A DNA stretch of 38,774 nt from Syntrophomonadaceae bacterium (GTDB lineage Bacteria; Bacillota; Dethiobacteria; DTU022), in contig SLRT01000026.1 in assembly GCA_007130825.1 (NCBI GenBank), positions 1 through 38,774 on the forward strand, in the 5' to 3' direction. Below the pieces are notes generated by a model. The model made no database searches. It saw nothing but the letters and a program-made list of their open reading frames with translations, and was not told where the DNA came from. Positions within the stretch are counted from its first letter, which is position 1. Every line of letters begins with the position of its first letter. Shown piece by piece: positions 1 to 8,628 of this stretch. The position numbers and the translations under genes are program-made.

Positions 1-1
1 C

Positions 2-36
2 TGCCAAAAATGCGCAGCACTTCAGGATTAAGGGCC
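2..36 (+). repeat. 35-bp dispersed repeat, copy 1 (left edge)
   Basis: This stretch matches 31496-31530 on the opposite strand at 34 of 35 positions, with one A/T difference after the first 25 identical bases. Read forward from base 1 it encodes LPKMRSTSGLRA followed by TAA at 37-39, so it may be the last codons of a plus-strand gene lying left of the window. The same peptide is encoded by copy 2, but there the frame runs on. I cannot name the parent element; a transposase 3' end is one possibility. The match itself is read directly from the bases. Confidence 0.8.
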
Positions 37-51
37 TAATAAGTTATCCGC

Positions 52-86
52 AAAAAACCCCCCGGCTTGAGCCGGGGGGTTTTTTT
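52..86 (-). terminator. Strong rho-independent terminator closing the catabolic operon
   Basis: A perfect 15-bp inverted repeat (AAAAAACCCCCCGGC, loop TTGA, then the complement) is flanked by T runs on both strands. It lies 9 nt beyond the ferredoxin stop codon. It can terminate the long minus-strand operon and, read the other way, any plus-strand transcript entering from the left edge. Confidence 0.93.
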
Positions 87-95
87 GATACTCTC

Positions 96-338
96 TTAGA
101 ATCTCTGCCATTTGTCCCAGGGAAGCTTTATAGCCTCCTCAGGGCATAAATGGGGCCTCTCCCAGGCGCAGATACCGCAGTTTTCGCAATAATCGATATC
201 GATAACCGCAATATCCTCGCTGTCCAGGTATATACATTTTCCGGGGCAGGCCTTTACACATATTCCGCAGCCTGTGCATTTCTCCCGGTCTATTTCTGGA
301 ATCATGGAAGTGGCAGGATTTACTATGGGATTTGCCAT
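96..338 (-). CDS. 2[4Fe-4S] ferredoxin with unusual second-cluster spacing
   Basis: An 80-residue electron carrier, last gene of the minus-strand operon. Cluster I is a textbook CxxCxxCxxxCP (C21, C24, C27, C31). The second motif is C51-x2-C54-x2-C57-x7-C65-P, with AWERPHL between the third and fourth cysteines instead of the usual three residues. An extra cysteine, C35, follows cluster I. A clear RBS (AAAGGAGG) lies 9 nt before the ATG. It probably passes electrons to or from the oxidoreductase two genes upstream or one of the acyl-CoA dehydrogenase/electron-transfer systems. The ferredoxin call is secure; the partner is inferred from position only. Confidence 0.9.
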   Translation of the reverse strand: MANPIVNPATSMIPEIDREKCTGCGICVKACPGKCIYLDSEDIAVIDIDYCENCGICAWERPHLCPEEAIKLPWDKWQRF

Positions 339-403
339 TAAACTACGCCTCCTTTTGTCTCATATTTCTGCAGCGAAGCTAAAGCCCGGTAAGCGAATTA
401 ATA

Positions 404-892
404 CTACTCGACCCAAAAGCGCCGCAGGCACTGGTCGTCTCCGCCAGCCAGGCATTTCTGGGTCTCCCACTTGATATCGGTACCCAGTTTCTCGTTGATG
501 TCCTTGGTAAAAGTCCTGAACCAGTGGTCGCATCCGGCCTGGTCTTCTTCTTCCAGTCCAAGCCTCTTGTGCCAGTCGTACCAGGGGCAACCATCGTGAC
601 GGACAAAAGATTCGTTTTCGTCTTTGCCTTCCACAACCTTGGCATCTTCACCCATGCACAGGCTGCTGAATACGGTGTTCTGGGCCATCTGCTTGGGCAG
701 GGGTTTGCTCTTATCGAGCTGTTTCAGGTAAGCATCCGCGGTATCATGGCCCACTTCTTCCCAAAACTTCATCACAAGTTCTTTGGGATCGGCATCGGGG
801 CAAAAAGCCAGGGCCGCACGGCGCCATTCAAAATGGGTTGCCCTTAAAATCGCAGACATCATCTTAAATCTCTTTTCGAGAGGTAAATCCAT
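404..892 (-). CDS. L-2-amino-thiazoline-4-carboxylate hydrolase (ATCH)-family protein
   Basis: A 162-residue soluble protein. I assign it tentatively to the ATC-hydrolase-like family from its small size, the GCPWYDWHKRLG segment near residue 100 and the C-terminal CLAGGDDQCLRRFW pattern, which also resembles the cysteine/GD motif of V4R-type small-molecule domains. The founding enzyme opens a thiazoline ring at C=N, but most members of such families are uncharacterised and often sit beside catabolic oxidoreductases. An RBS (AAGGAG) lies 11 nt before the ATG. The gene sits between the flavin reductase and the ferredoxin with gaps of 35 and 65 nt, so co-transcription is likely. The role in this pathway is unknown; it could be a hydrolase or a ligand-binding accessory protein. 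Confidence 0.55.
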   Translation of the reverse strand: MDLPLEKRFKMMSAILRATHFEWRRAALAFCPDADPKELVMKFWEEVGHDTADAYLKQLDKSKPLPKQMAQNTVFSSLCMGEDAKVVEGKDENESFVRHDGCPWYDWHKRLGLEEEDQAGCDHWFRTFTKDINEKLGTDIKWETQKCLAGGDDQCLRRFWVE

Positions 893-927
893 CTTTCAAC
901 ACACTCCTTTTTTTATCAACAACTTTG

Positions 928-2880
928 TTATATCTTCATGCCCATGCGGTACCCTTCGTTGACAGCATGGCTGCCCCGGCGAGGCGCATAAGCATCACCG
1001 GCGATATGATACTCCATGCCTTTTTCCTCCAGTACATCGATCAGATCGCGATTAGGCTGGAGTTGGGCATAAATCACGGTATCGGCCGGAACGGTTGTCT
1101 CGCCCTCGGGTGTTTTGACTACAACACCCTCATCCGTGATTTTTTGGGGAGTGGAAGACCTCAACTCCTGTACGTTGCCTTCCTTGAGTTTCTTTCTCAC
1201 TCTCCAGACATAGGAGGGATTGATGTCGGTGCCAAATTTCTTGGCTTTGCCAACTACGGTTATTTCGTGACCACCCTCCACTACCAGGTACTGGGCGATT
1301 GAAAGAGCCACACCGCTGTCACCGAGGATCACTACCCGCTTGCCAACATTAACCTTGCCGTCAATAACCTCATGGCCGTTGACAGCCTTCTCCGCACCGG
1401 GAATGTCCGGCGGCACGCAGGAAGCACCGGTAGTTAGCACCACTGTATCGGGCTTGTCTTTTTCCAGATCAGAGGCCGTAATCTCGTCACCAAGGTTAAT
1501 TTTGACCCCTGCTTTATCGCACTGGGTCTTGAGGTAGTTTACCAGCCTCATAAATTCATTATCACCGAATGGACCTTTAGAAGCAATGCGCAGCTGCCCG
1601 CCGACCTGGTCTTCTTTATCTTTTACGGTCACATCATGGCCTTTTTGGGCGGCTACAACAGCAGCCTGCATGCCGGCTACACCGGCGCCGACCACGAGAA
1701 CTTTCTTGGGATCTTTAACTTTTTCGAAACCGTAGTAACCATACCCGGGCTCTCTTTCGTGGCCAAGGGTCGGATTGACCATGCAGGTAAGCGGCACGTC
1801 ACGGAACAGCCTGGCCAGACAGATGTTGCAGGCCATGCAGGGAACGATATCTTCCTGGCGATCTTCGGCGATCTTTTTCGGCAGGAACGGATCGGCGATC
1901 ATCGGGCGGCACATCTCCCAGAGATCGAGCCTGCCTTCGGCGATGGCCTTCTCGGGATACTCGGGCAAGAATAAACGGTAAGCCATAGAAACCGGAATCT
2001 TGATGTTCTGCTTAACCCTTTCGGAGATATAGAGCCAATTACCCATTGGAACATCCCTGGAAATAACAGAAACAGGGGATTCCTGCCAGCCCGCGGTCAC
2101 GCTGATATAATCACAGCCTGCAGCTTCGGCCAGCTTGATGCTTTCCAGACTTTCATCGGGAGTGTTCCCCCCGCGATCATCAAGCAGTTCCTCGCCACAG
2201 AGCCTGATACCAAGAGCGGCATCGTTACCGATCTCTTTTTTGATCCCTTCAATGATCTCGATCATGAATTGGCAGCGGCCCCTGATATCACCACCGTATT
2301 CATCAGTCCTCTTATTGGTATAAGAAGATATGAAGTTAGAAACAAGGTAGCCGACAATGCCGGATATTTCGATCATTTCATAACCGGCCTCAACTGCTCT
2401 CCTGGCGCCGTCAACATGCTCCTGAACGGTCTGCTTGATCTTTTCTTTGCTCATTTCCACTGGTGGGCGGAAAATGGGCAGTTTCTGGGGTACTTCTGAT
2501 GGACCAACGCAATAGTCAAGCTCAATTCCTCCGACCCTGCCGCAATGCATCAGCTGCAGCATGGAAACAGAGCCGTTATCTTTGATCACATCGGCTATTT
2601 TTTTCAAACCCGGGATAAATTTATCGTCCCAGATTCCCATCATACCCACATAGCCCTGTCCCTCACCCTTGGGATCCGTATAAGCGCCCTGGGTGGTTAC
2701 TATGCCGGCGCCGCCTTTGGCCTGCGCCTCCATGTAGGCTATCTCTTTGTCGGAAACAAAACCGTCATTGGAATTGAAATTTGTTTCCGTCGAAGCATAC
2801 TTAATCCTGTTTTTTACCTCAACATTACCGATCGTAATCGGACTGAAAATATGCGGATACTTCTTTTCTCCTGGCAGCAT
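928..2880 (-). CDS. NADH:flavin oxidoreductase, old yellow enzyme / 2,4-dienoyl-CoA reductase type
   Basis: A 650-residue enzyme of the FadH/2-enoate reductase/BaiCD architecture. Residues about 1-340 form the FMN-binding TIM barrel (TNKRTDEYGGD and LMHCGR are typical active-site segments). A [4Fe-4S] cysteine cluster follows (CMACNIC, then a fourth Cys about 12 residues on). The C-terminal half is an FAD/NAD(P)H module starting with VLVVGAGVAGMQAA. Full length for the family. Such enzymes reduce enoyl-CoA, dienoyl-CoA or 2-enoate double bonds; aryl-CoA reductases acting on naphthoyl-CoA also belong here, so the substrate could be a partly reduced ring. RBS AGGAGGAGG precedes the ATG. A 235-bp gap upstream may hold its own promoter. 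Family secure; substrate not determinable. Confidence 0.9.
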   Translation of the reverse strand: MLPGEKKYPHIFSPITIGNVEVKNRIKYASTETNFNSNDGFVSDKEIAYMEAQAKGGAGIVTTQGAYTDPKGEGQGYVGMMGIWDDKFIPGLKKIADVIKDNGSVSMLQLMHCGRVGGIELDYCVGPSEVPQKLPIFRPPVEMSKEKIKQTVQEHVDGARRAVEAGYEMIEISGIVGYLVSNFISSYTNKRTDEYGGDIRGRCQFMIEIIEGIKKEIGNDAALGIRLCGEELLDDRGGNTPDESLESIKLAEAAGCDYISVTAGWQESPVSVISRDVPMGNWLYISERVKQNIKIPVSMAYRLFLPEYPEKAIAEGRLDLWEMCRPMIADPFLPKKIAEDRQEDIVPCMACNICLARLFRDVPLTCMVNPTLGHEREPGYGYYGFEKVKDPKKVLVVGAGVAGMQAAVVAAQKGHDVTVKDKEDQVGGQLRIASKGPFGDNEFMRLVNYLKTQCDKAGVKINLGDEITASDLEKDKPDTVVLTTGASCVPPDIPGAEKAVNGHEVIDGKVNVGKRVVILGDSGVALSIAQYLVVEGGHEITVVGKAKKFGTDINPSYVWRVRKKLKEGNVQELRSSTPQKITDEGVVVKTPEGETTVPADTVIYAQLQPNRDLIDVLEEKGMEYHIAGDAYAPRRGSHAVNEGYRMGMKI

Positions 2881-3089
2881 CCAGTTCCTCCTCCTACTCT
2901 TTATTTTGACTTATTAACTTTATTAACCTACTGCCACCTGCTTTAATAATGTTTAAATATAAAGAAACGCTCACTCCTTTCACATAGTTTTACTAAATAC
3001 TATCAAATTTACAAACTGGCAAAAAGTAAATAAACTACATTTTTATCAGTTAGATTTATTAAAACCCTTTAATTTTATATTAAGTCCAC

Positions 3090-3105
3090 AGCAGCGACCT
3101 TGCCA
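3090..3105 (-). promoter_or_regulatory. Possible sigma-54 (-24/-12) promoter upstream of the flavin reductase gene
   Basis: On the minus strand TGGCAAGGTCGCTGCT keeps the GG and GC dinucleotides with 10 nt between them, close to TGGCAC-N5-TTGCW. It lies just past the stop of the upstream fusion gene, about 210 nt before the reductase ATG. No sigma-54 activator is encoded in the window, and one such match can arise by chance. Confidence 0.2.
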
Positions 3106-3115
3106 CACCCGGATC

Positions 3116-5137
3116 CTATTTGTTAAATTCGGGGGTTCTATTTTCCATAAAAGCGCTAATGCCCTCTTTAGCCCCTTCCGTGCAGGCAACTTCTCCAAAG
3201 GCCTTGTAACCAACTTCAAGGGCTTCTTCAAATGAAGGTTTGGCTGCTGCTTCCTCGATCGCTTTGTTGATTATATCAACCACTTCTTTGCTCAGGGTAA
3301 GTTTTCCTGCTTTTGGTTTCTCCAGCGGCTCAAGCGCAGTGATCTCCACCGGCTCATCGGGAATACGCGGAAGCGGTTTACCGGCCATCTCCTTAACCTC
3401 CCGCACAGCCATTTCGATCAGCTCCAGGTAATCACCGGCCAGGGCGGAAACAATACCAAGATCAAGGGCTTCTTTTGCCGTCATCCTGCTCCCCTGGCGG
3501 ATCATATCGTGAAACAGTTTGGCGCTGTTCGGCCATCTCCGGTAGGGAACTACAAGTCCGCCGATACCGGGTAAAATCCCCAGGGTCACCTCGGGAAACT
3601 GAAACCAGGCTTGCTCTGCAGCAACAAGCTTATGACAGCGGATCGCCAGTTCAAAACCGCCTCCCAGGGCTAACCCGTTAAGGGCGGCAACTACCGGTTT
3701 GTCGAACTGGTCCAGGTGGCGCAAAAGCAGGGAACAATCCCTGGAGTACTGGACTGAAGCCCCGGCATCCCCTAACATCTCGGGAAATTTGCCGATGTCA
3801 GCGCCGGCGCTGAAAGCGCGATCGCCGTATCCGGTAATCACGAAACCCTTAACATCGGGATCAGACTCGTTTTCTTTTAATACCTCCAGGATCTCCATGT
3901 TTACCTCGTCGTTTAAAGCGTTCATCACCTGCGGACGTCTGATGGTAATTATTTTCACGCCATCCATTTCATCGACGAGAACGTGTCTTTTAAAATTCTG
4001 GTAACTGTCGTAGTCGCTCTCCATACCGGGCATACCAGGCCGTTCTTTTTGGAACCCGGAAATAATATTTTCAGTCTTTGTTTCGCCCAAATCCCTTATT
4101 ATATCAAAGGGCCCTTTCCGGAAGCCAAGAGCAATCTGGCAGCCCAGGTTCAGGTCCTCCAGGGTCCCGATACCGCGGTTGATGATATCAAATGATTGAG
4201 AAAAAAGCACGCCCAGCAGCCGGTCGCGGATCATTTCAGCTTTCTGCGAATCAATCTCTAATTTTTCGCCCGGTCTGAGGGTAACCCAACTGTCCACAGA
4301 ACGCAGGATATTGGCCGGAAGGTAGTGCTCGCCTTCTTCCATCTGCAAAGTATTGGTCTCCACAATTATCGGATTGCCCCGGGCCAGGTTTAAGACAAAG
4401 AACGGACCGGCAAAGACAAACTCCTGGGCAACCTGGTCGACCTGGGGCGCTATAGCTTCATCGAGTAAAAGGGCGGCATCATTACACCAGTTGTCAAAAA
4501 TGCGGTCCAGGACAAAACAGATCCGGTCCAGGGTAACAATCGGCACCTTTCCGGTAGAACAGAACATCCAGGTCAGGTAGTCTACAATTGAACGTTCACT
4601 TTTTTCCCAGGTGACCACCTCCACCGCGGGGTTGCGCCAGGCCGGAGCGAAAAAGTGCGTAATCGAAGTTCGCGCCGGGTGTTTAGCTTCCGCAAAAATC
4701 CGCGCTGCAGGAATTGAGCTTGTGTTTGAGGTAATGATCGTATTTTCCCCTACCTGCGCTTCGATCTGGGCTAGGATTTTTTTCTTAATCTCCAGGTTCT
4801 CCGTAGCAGCCTCAATAACGAGTTCCGCATTTTTTATCTCCGAGTAGTCCGTGGTATAAACGATGTTAGCCCCGACGGACTCGGCATAATCAGGTTTCAT
4901 CTTTTTCTTATCGATGGCCTTTTTAACATACCCCTGGATCGTCTTTTCAGCGCTCTGAAGCTGTTTTTCATCTATATCGACGAGCACCAGCCGAATTCCG
5001 GGCAAAGCGCTTTTAATATAGTAACCGATATCGGGCCCAATGGTGCCGGCGCCGATAATCGCAACCTCTTCGGGCAGTGGTCGATCAGGCCGGTTCAACA
5101 GGGGATTTACATATTTCGGGTAGAGATCCGATTTCAT
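3116..5137 (-). CDS. 3-hydroxyacyl-CoA dehydrogenase / enoyl-CoA hydratase fusion (dehydrogenase first)
   Basis: A 673-residue bifunctional beta-oxidation enzyme. Residues about 1-380 are the NAD-binding 3-hydroxyacyl-CoA dehydrogenase (EEVAIIGAGTIGPDIGYYI; catalytic His in THFFAP with the partner Glu in AVEVV). Residues about 385-673 are a crotonase domain with both hydratase glutamates (GGGFELA and FQFPEVTLG). This order is the reverse of FadB and matches archaeal-type fusions such as the crotonyl-CoA hydratase/3-hydroxybutyryl-CoA dehydrogenase of Metallosphaera and relatives. The usual PGFxxNR segment of the dehydrogenase is replaced by DRICFVLDR, so substrate or cofactor handling may differ. 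RBS AAGGAG is 8 nt from the ATG. It lies 36 nt after the acyl-CoA dehydrogenase, as expected for consecutive beta-oxidation steps. Confidence 0.9.
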   Translation of the reverse strand: MKSDLYPKYVNPLLNRPDRPLPEEVAIIGAGTIGPDIGYYIKSALPGIRLVLVDIDEKQLQSAEKTIQGYVKKAIDKKKMKPDYAESVGANIVYTTDYSEIKNAELVIEAATENLEIKKKILAQIEAQVGENTIITSNTSSIPAARIFAEAKHPARTSITHFFAPAWRNPAVEVVTWEKSERSIVDYLTWMFCSTGKVPIVTLDRICFVLDRIFDNWCNDAALLLDEAIAPQVDQVAQEFVFAGPFFVLNLARGNPIIVETNTLQMEEGEHYLPANILRSVDSWVTLRPGEKLEIDSQKAEMIRDRLLGVLFSQSFDIINRGIGTLEDLNLGCQIALGFRKGPFDIIRDLGETKTENIISGFQKERPGMPGMESDYDSYQNFKRHVLVDEMDGVKIITIRRPQVMNALNDEVNMEILEVLKENESDPDVKGFVITGYGDRAFSAGADIGKFPEMLGDAGASVQYSRDCSLLLRHLDQFDKPVVAALNGLALGGGFELAIRCHKLVAAEQAWFQFPEVTLGILPGIGGLVVPYRRWPNSAKLFHDMIRQGSRMTAKEALDLGIVSALAGDYLELIEMAVREVKEMAGKPLPRIPDEPVEITALEPLEKPKAGKLTLSKEVVDIINKAIEEAAAKPSFEEALEVGYKAFGEVACTEGAKEGISAFMENRTPEFNK

Positions 5138-5173
5138 GACAATCTCTCCTTTTAATTAATCAGTATACTTCTT

Positions 5174-6313
5174 TTACTTGCCCAACAAATCCCGGGCAAT
5201 AACTAATTTCTGGATCTGGTTTGTACCTTCAAAAATGGCGAAGATCTTGGCATCGCGCATCATCCGCTCGGCCGGATAATCGCTGGAGCAACCGTCATCA
5301 CCGAGCAGATCAACGGCCTTGTTGGCAATATCCATGACCATGTCGGTGGCAAATAGCTTGCTCATGGCGGAAAATCTAATATATCCATCTTCTTTCTGAT
5401 CATATTTGAAGGCCGCAGCATGGGTCAGGCTGCGTGAAGCCTGGATAAAAGTTTCCATATCAGCCAGGTTAAACTGCACATCCTGGCTTTTAGCCAGGGG
5501 GGTTCCGTAGTACACTGCACTTCCGGTATAATCAAGCGCAGTATCCAAAGCTCCCTGGGCCAACCCGGTGGCCATGGCTCCAACCATGATTCTGCCTTTA
5601 TCCAGGCAGTCAAGGGCGATGCGGAATCCGTCCCCGATTTTGCCGACTATGTTATCCGCAGGCACCCTGACCTGGTCAAGGATTATTTCCGCCGTGGAAG
5701 AGCCTTTTAAACCCATTTTCTTTTCCAGCTTCCCCGTAGACAACCCCGGGGTGCCTTGATCAACAATAAAAGCGGTCATCTTATCTTTTCCGTCTACTTC
5801 TACCTTGGCAAAGACCACAAGCACATCAGCAATGTCGCCGTGCGTAATAAATATTTTACTGCCATTAATAACATAACTATTACCATCGGGAACAGCCCTG
5901 GTCTTTACCGCAGCGACATCTGAACCGGCATCGGATTCTGTCAGGCCAAAAGAAGCCAGGAATTCACCTGATGCAATCTTCGGCAGGTACTTTTTCTGCT
6001 GCTCTTCGTTGGCCCAAAGCACCAGGGGGCTCGCTCCAAGAGACTGGTTTCCCAGGATCATTGACGATGCCCCGCAAACCCTGGCCACCTCTTCGATGGC
6101 CACACACAGGGTTAGCAGCAGCCCGTCCCTACCTCCGTACTCCGGCTGCACCACCAGCCTGAAAAGCCCGAATTCTGCAAACAGTTCTTTCACATCCCAG
6201 GGAAATTCACCCGTTTTGTCAATTTCCGCGGCCCTGGGTTTTACCTTGTCAGAGATCATTTTTTGCACTTCGTCTTTATAGAGAAGCTGTTCTTCGCTAA
6301 GCCAGAGGCCCAT
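5174..6313 (-). CDS. Acyl-CoA dehydrogenase (canonical active site)
   Basis: A 379-residue FAD flavoprotein of normal family length that introduces an alpha,beta double bond into an acyl-CoA. It carries the FAD/substrate segment FGLTESDAGSD and the C-terminal IFEGTNQIQ, whose Glu (about residue 362) is the catalytic base of short/medium-chain enzymes. An RBS (GAGGAG) precedes the ATG. It sits 36 nt before the hydratase/dehydrogenase fusion and 20 nt after the molybdenum subunit gene, so it is probably translated from the same transcript. Electrons normally go to an electron-transfer flavoprotein, but no etfAB is present in the window. Chain or ring specificity cannot be read from the sequence. 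Confidence 0.93.
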   Translation of the reverse strand: MGLWLSEEQLLYKDEVQKMISDKVKPRAAEIDKTGEFPWDVKELFAEFGLFRLVVQPEYGGRDGLLLTLCVAIEEVARVCGASSMILGNQSLGASPLVLWANEEQQKKYLPKIASGEFLASFGLTESDAGSDVAAVKTRAVPDGNSYVINGSKIFITHGDIADVLVVFAKVEVDGKDKMTAFIVDQGTPGLSTGKLEKKMGLKGSSTAEIILDQVRVPADNIVGKIGDGFRIALDCLDKGRIMVGAMATGLAQGALDTALDYTGSAVYYGTPLAKSQDVQFNLADMETFIQASRSLTHAAAFKYDQKEDGYIRFSAMSKLFATDMVMDIANKAVDLLGDDGCSSDYPAERMMRDAKIFAIFEGTNQIQKLVIARDLLGK

Positions 6314-6333
6314 TTTTCTCCTCTCCCATCTTC

Positions 6334-8628
6334 TTATTCGTCTTCTTGCGCAACAAGCTTCTCCGGAATAATCGGGAGGCTGCGCACGCGTTTACCGGTA
6401 GCATCATAGATTGCATTGGCGATAGCCGGGGCACTCCCAACCAGGGGCGGCTCACCGATTCCTTTTGCTCCAAACGGGCCAAACTGATCCTCCGTCTCGA
6501 CAATAACGGAGGTAACCTCCGGCATGTCCGGAAAAGTAAGTATTTTGTAGTCCAGGAAATTGGGGTTTAATATTTTTCCTTTTTCAGCATGCAGTTCTTC
6601 CATCAGGCTGTAACCCAGGCCCATCGCCGCGCCGCCTTCAAGTTGGCCTTCCAGCAACATCATGTTGATTGCACGGCCCACATCCATAGCGATGACGTAC
6701 TTTATAATTTCCACGTGGCCCGTCTCTTTGTCGACTTCTACTTCCACCCCGTGTACTCCGTATGTATAAGCGACTGAAAAGTTGCCCTTCATTTCCTTGT
6801 CAAGCATTTGGGTGGGCGGATCGTAAAAATGAGAAGCTACGATTTGAGTCCCTCCTGTCTTGAAATGGGCGGCCCGCAAAACTCGCGCCAACTGCATCGA
6901 TGCTTCTGGATTGTTCAGTGAATATACACTGCCTTCTTTAATCGCTAGAGCATCCACCGGTTCCTGCAAAATGGGAGCAGCTATTTCAAAAATCTGCTCC
7001 TTGGCTTTTCGCGCAGCAAATAGGGCTGAGTTGCCAGCCACAAAAGTTGTCCTGCTGGCGTGGGCACCCACATCCCAGGTTTCCATGTCGGTGTTACCCA
7101 TGGCCACTGCAACATCTTCAACGTCTATCCCAAGTTCTTCAGCTACGATCTGCGCAATCACTGTATCCGAACCCTGGCCCATATCAGTAGCTCCGCTCAT
7201 GACGGTAACCTTTCCAAAATCATCAAGTTTAATGATCGTTCCACAACCGTCGGATTTATAAATACGCGCCCCTCCACCAACGTGGATCAGGGATCCGACC
7301 CCGACACCCCGTCCATCCTGCTTACCCTTTTTCTCATCCCAGTTCAGGCTGTCACGGACGGCTTCCAGGCATTCTTTCAAACCGCAGCTGCCGATTTCAA
7401 AGTTTTGCGGCGTTAATTCCCCCGGAGTGTTTGCGTTTATCATCCTGAATTCCAGGGGATCAATTCCCGCCTGTTCGGCCAAAGTATCCATCTGGCTTTC
7501 AATGGCAAACGTGGCCTGGGGATTGCCGTAGCCCCTCATCGCAGTGGCGTAAATATTGTTTGTATAAACGCACTTGGCCTTGTAATACACATTGGGCACT
7601 TTGTAGAGGGAAGAAATCGGCATCATCATTACCGAAGGTGTGGTTGCGCCCCATGAAGTATAAGCACCGTTATCAAGAACCATCTCTACTTCACGGAAAG
7701 TGAGGTGCCCGTCTTTTTTACAACCCTGGGAAATCCTTGCTTCCACCTTCTGACGCGACGGCGTGGCAAAAAACTCTTCTTCCCGGGAAAAAACAAGTTT
7801 AACCGGGCGCCCGGCATAGTAAGCAAGAAGAATGGTGATGAATTCGAAGGGATAGGTATCCAGTTTACTGCCAAATGCCCCACCGATAGCGGTTGTAACA
7901 ACCTGAACCCGCTTATCTTTTAACCCCAGCGCCGCCATCGCATCCCTAAAGTCACGCTGCGCCAGGTAACGGATCTGGGTCGGACTGTGGACAGTAAGGT
8001 TCCCGTTGGCATGAAATTCAGCCAGGCAACCTGAGGTCCCCATACAACAGTGAGTAACCCACGGCATAGAAAAACTTTCTTCCACGACAAAATCAGCCTG
8101 TCTGCGGCCCTCATCCAGATCTCCTAAAACCATCTTCCAGGGAAGTTTTAAGACGTTGCTTTCCTTATCCTCATGGATCAACGGCGCATCCTTGCCCATG
8201 GCTTCAACAGGGTCAAAAACAGCCGGCAGCGGTTCGTACTCAACATCGATCAACCCCAGTGCCTCCTCCGCAATGGCCTCGCTTTCAGCGGCAACTGCGG
8301 CAACTTCGTCTCTGAACTGACGCACTTTGTCTTTTTTCAACACGGGGTTATCTTTAAAAAAGCCGGTTTTGATCTCCGGGGTATTGTAACCGGTAATCAC
8401 CGCTTTTACGCCGGGTAGTTTTTCGGCACGGGAAGTATCGATTTTCCTGATCCGGGCATGAGCGTGCTCGCTCCAGAGGATCTTCCCATAAAGCATCCGT
8501 GGAACCTTAAGGTCGTGAATGTAGGTAGCTTTTCCCTGGACCTTTTCCAACGCATCCAGCTTGGGAACTCTGGCGCCCACTGTCTGATATTCAGGCCTGC
8601 CTGTTTTCGGTTCAAGAACCTTTGCCAC
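6334..8628 (-). CDS. Molybdenum hydroxylase, large (molybdopterin) subunit
   Basis: A 764-residue member of the xanthine dehydrogenase / 4-hydroxybenzoyl-CoA reductase large-subunit family. It shows GGAFGSKLD, AMRGYGNPQ, the MGQG loop that binds the pterin cofactor, and FGAKGIGEPP near the C terminus, whose Glu is the catalytic base. Such enzymes add water-derived oxygen to electron-poor ring carbons or, in one subgroup, remove phenolic hydroxyls. The ORF track begins at 8730, but the better start is GTG at 8628, behind a G-rich ribosome site inside the small-subunit gene, giving a 17-nt overlap typical of coupled translation. Together with the next two genes it forms a complete heterotrimer. 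Substrate unknown; an N-heterocycle or aromatic acid derivative is plausible from context. Confidence 0.9.
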   Translation of the reverse strand: MAKVLEPKTGRPEYQTVGARVPKLDALEKVQGKATYIHDLKVPRMLYGKILWSEHAHARIRKIDTSRAEKLPGVKAVITGYNTPEIKTGFFKDNPVLKKDKVRQFRDEVAAVAAESEAIAEEALGLIDVEYEPLPAVFDPVEAMGKDAPLIHEDKESNVLKLPWKMVLGDLDEGRRQADFVVEESFSMPWVTHCCMGTSGCLAEFHANGNLTVHSPTQIRYLAQRDFRDAMAALGLKDKRVQVVTTAIGGAFGSKLDTYPFEFITILLAYYAGRPVKLVFSREEEFFATPSRQKVEARISQGCKKDGHLTFREVEMVLDNGAYTSWGATTPSVMMMPISSLYKVPNVYYKAKCVYTNNIYATAMRGYGNPQATFAIESQMDTLAEQAGIDPLEFRMINANTPGELTPQNFEIGSCGLKECLEAVRDSLNWDEKKGKQDGRGVGVGSLIHVGGGARIYKSDGCGTIIKLDDFGKVTVMSGATDMGQGSDTVIAQIVAEELGIDVEDVAVAMGNTDMETWDVGAHASRTTFVAGNSALFAARKAKEQIFEIAAPILQEPVDALAIKEGSVYSLNNPEASMQLARVLRAAHFKTGGTQIVASHFYDPPTQMLDKEMKGNFSVAYTYGVHGVEVEVDKETGHVEIIKYVIAMDVGRAINMMLLEGQLEGGAAMGLGYSLMEELHAEKGKILNPNFLDYKILTFPDMPEVTSVIVETEDQFGPFGAKGIGEPPLVGSAPAIANAIYDATGKRVRSLPIIPEKLVAQEDE

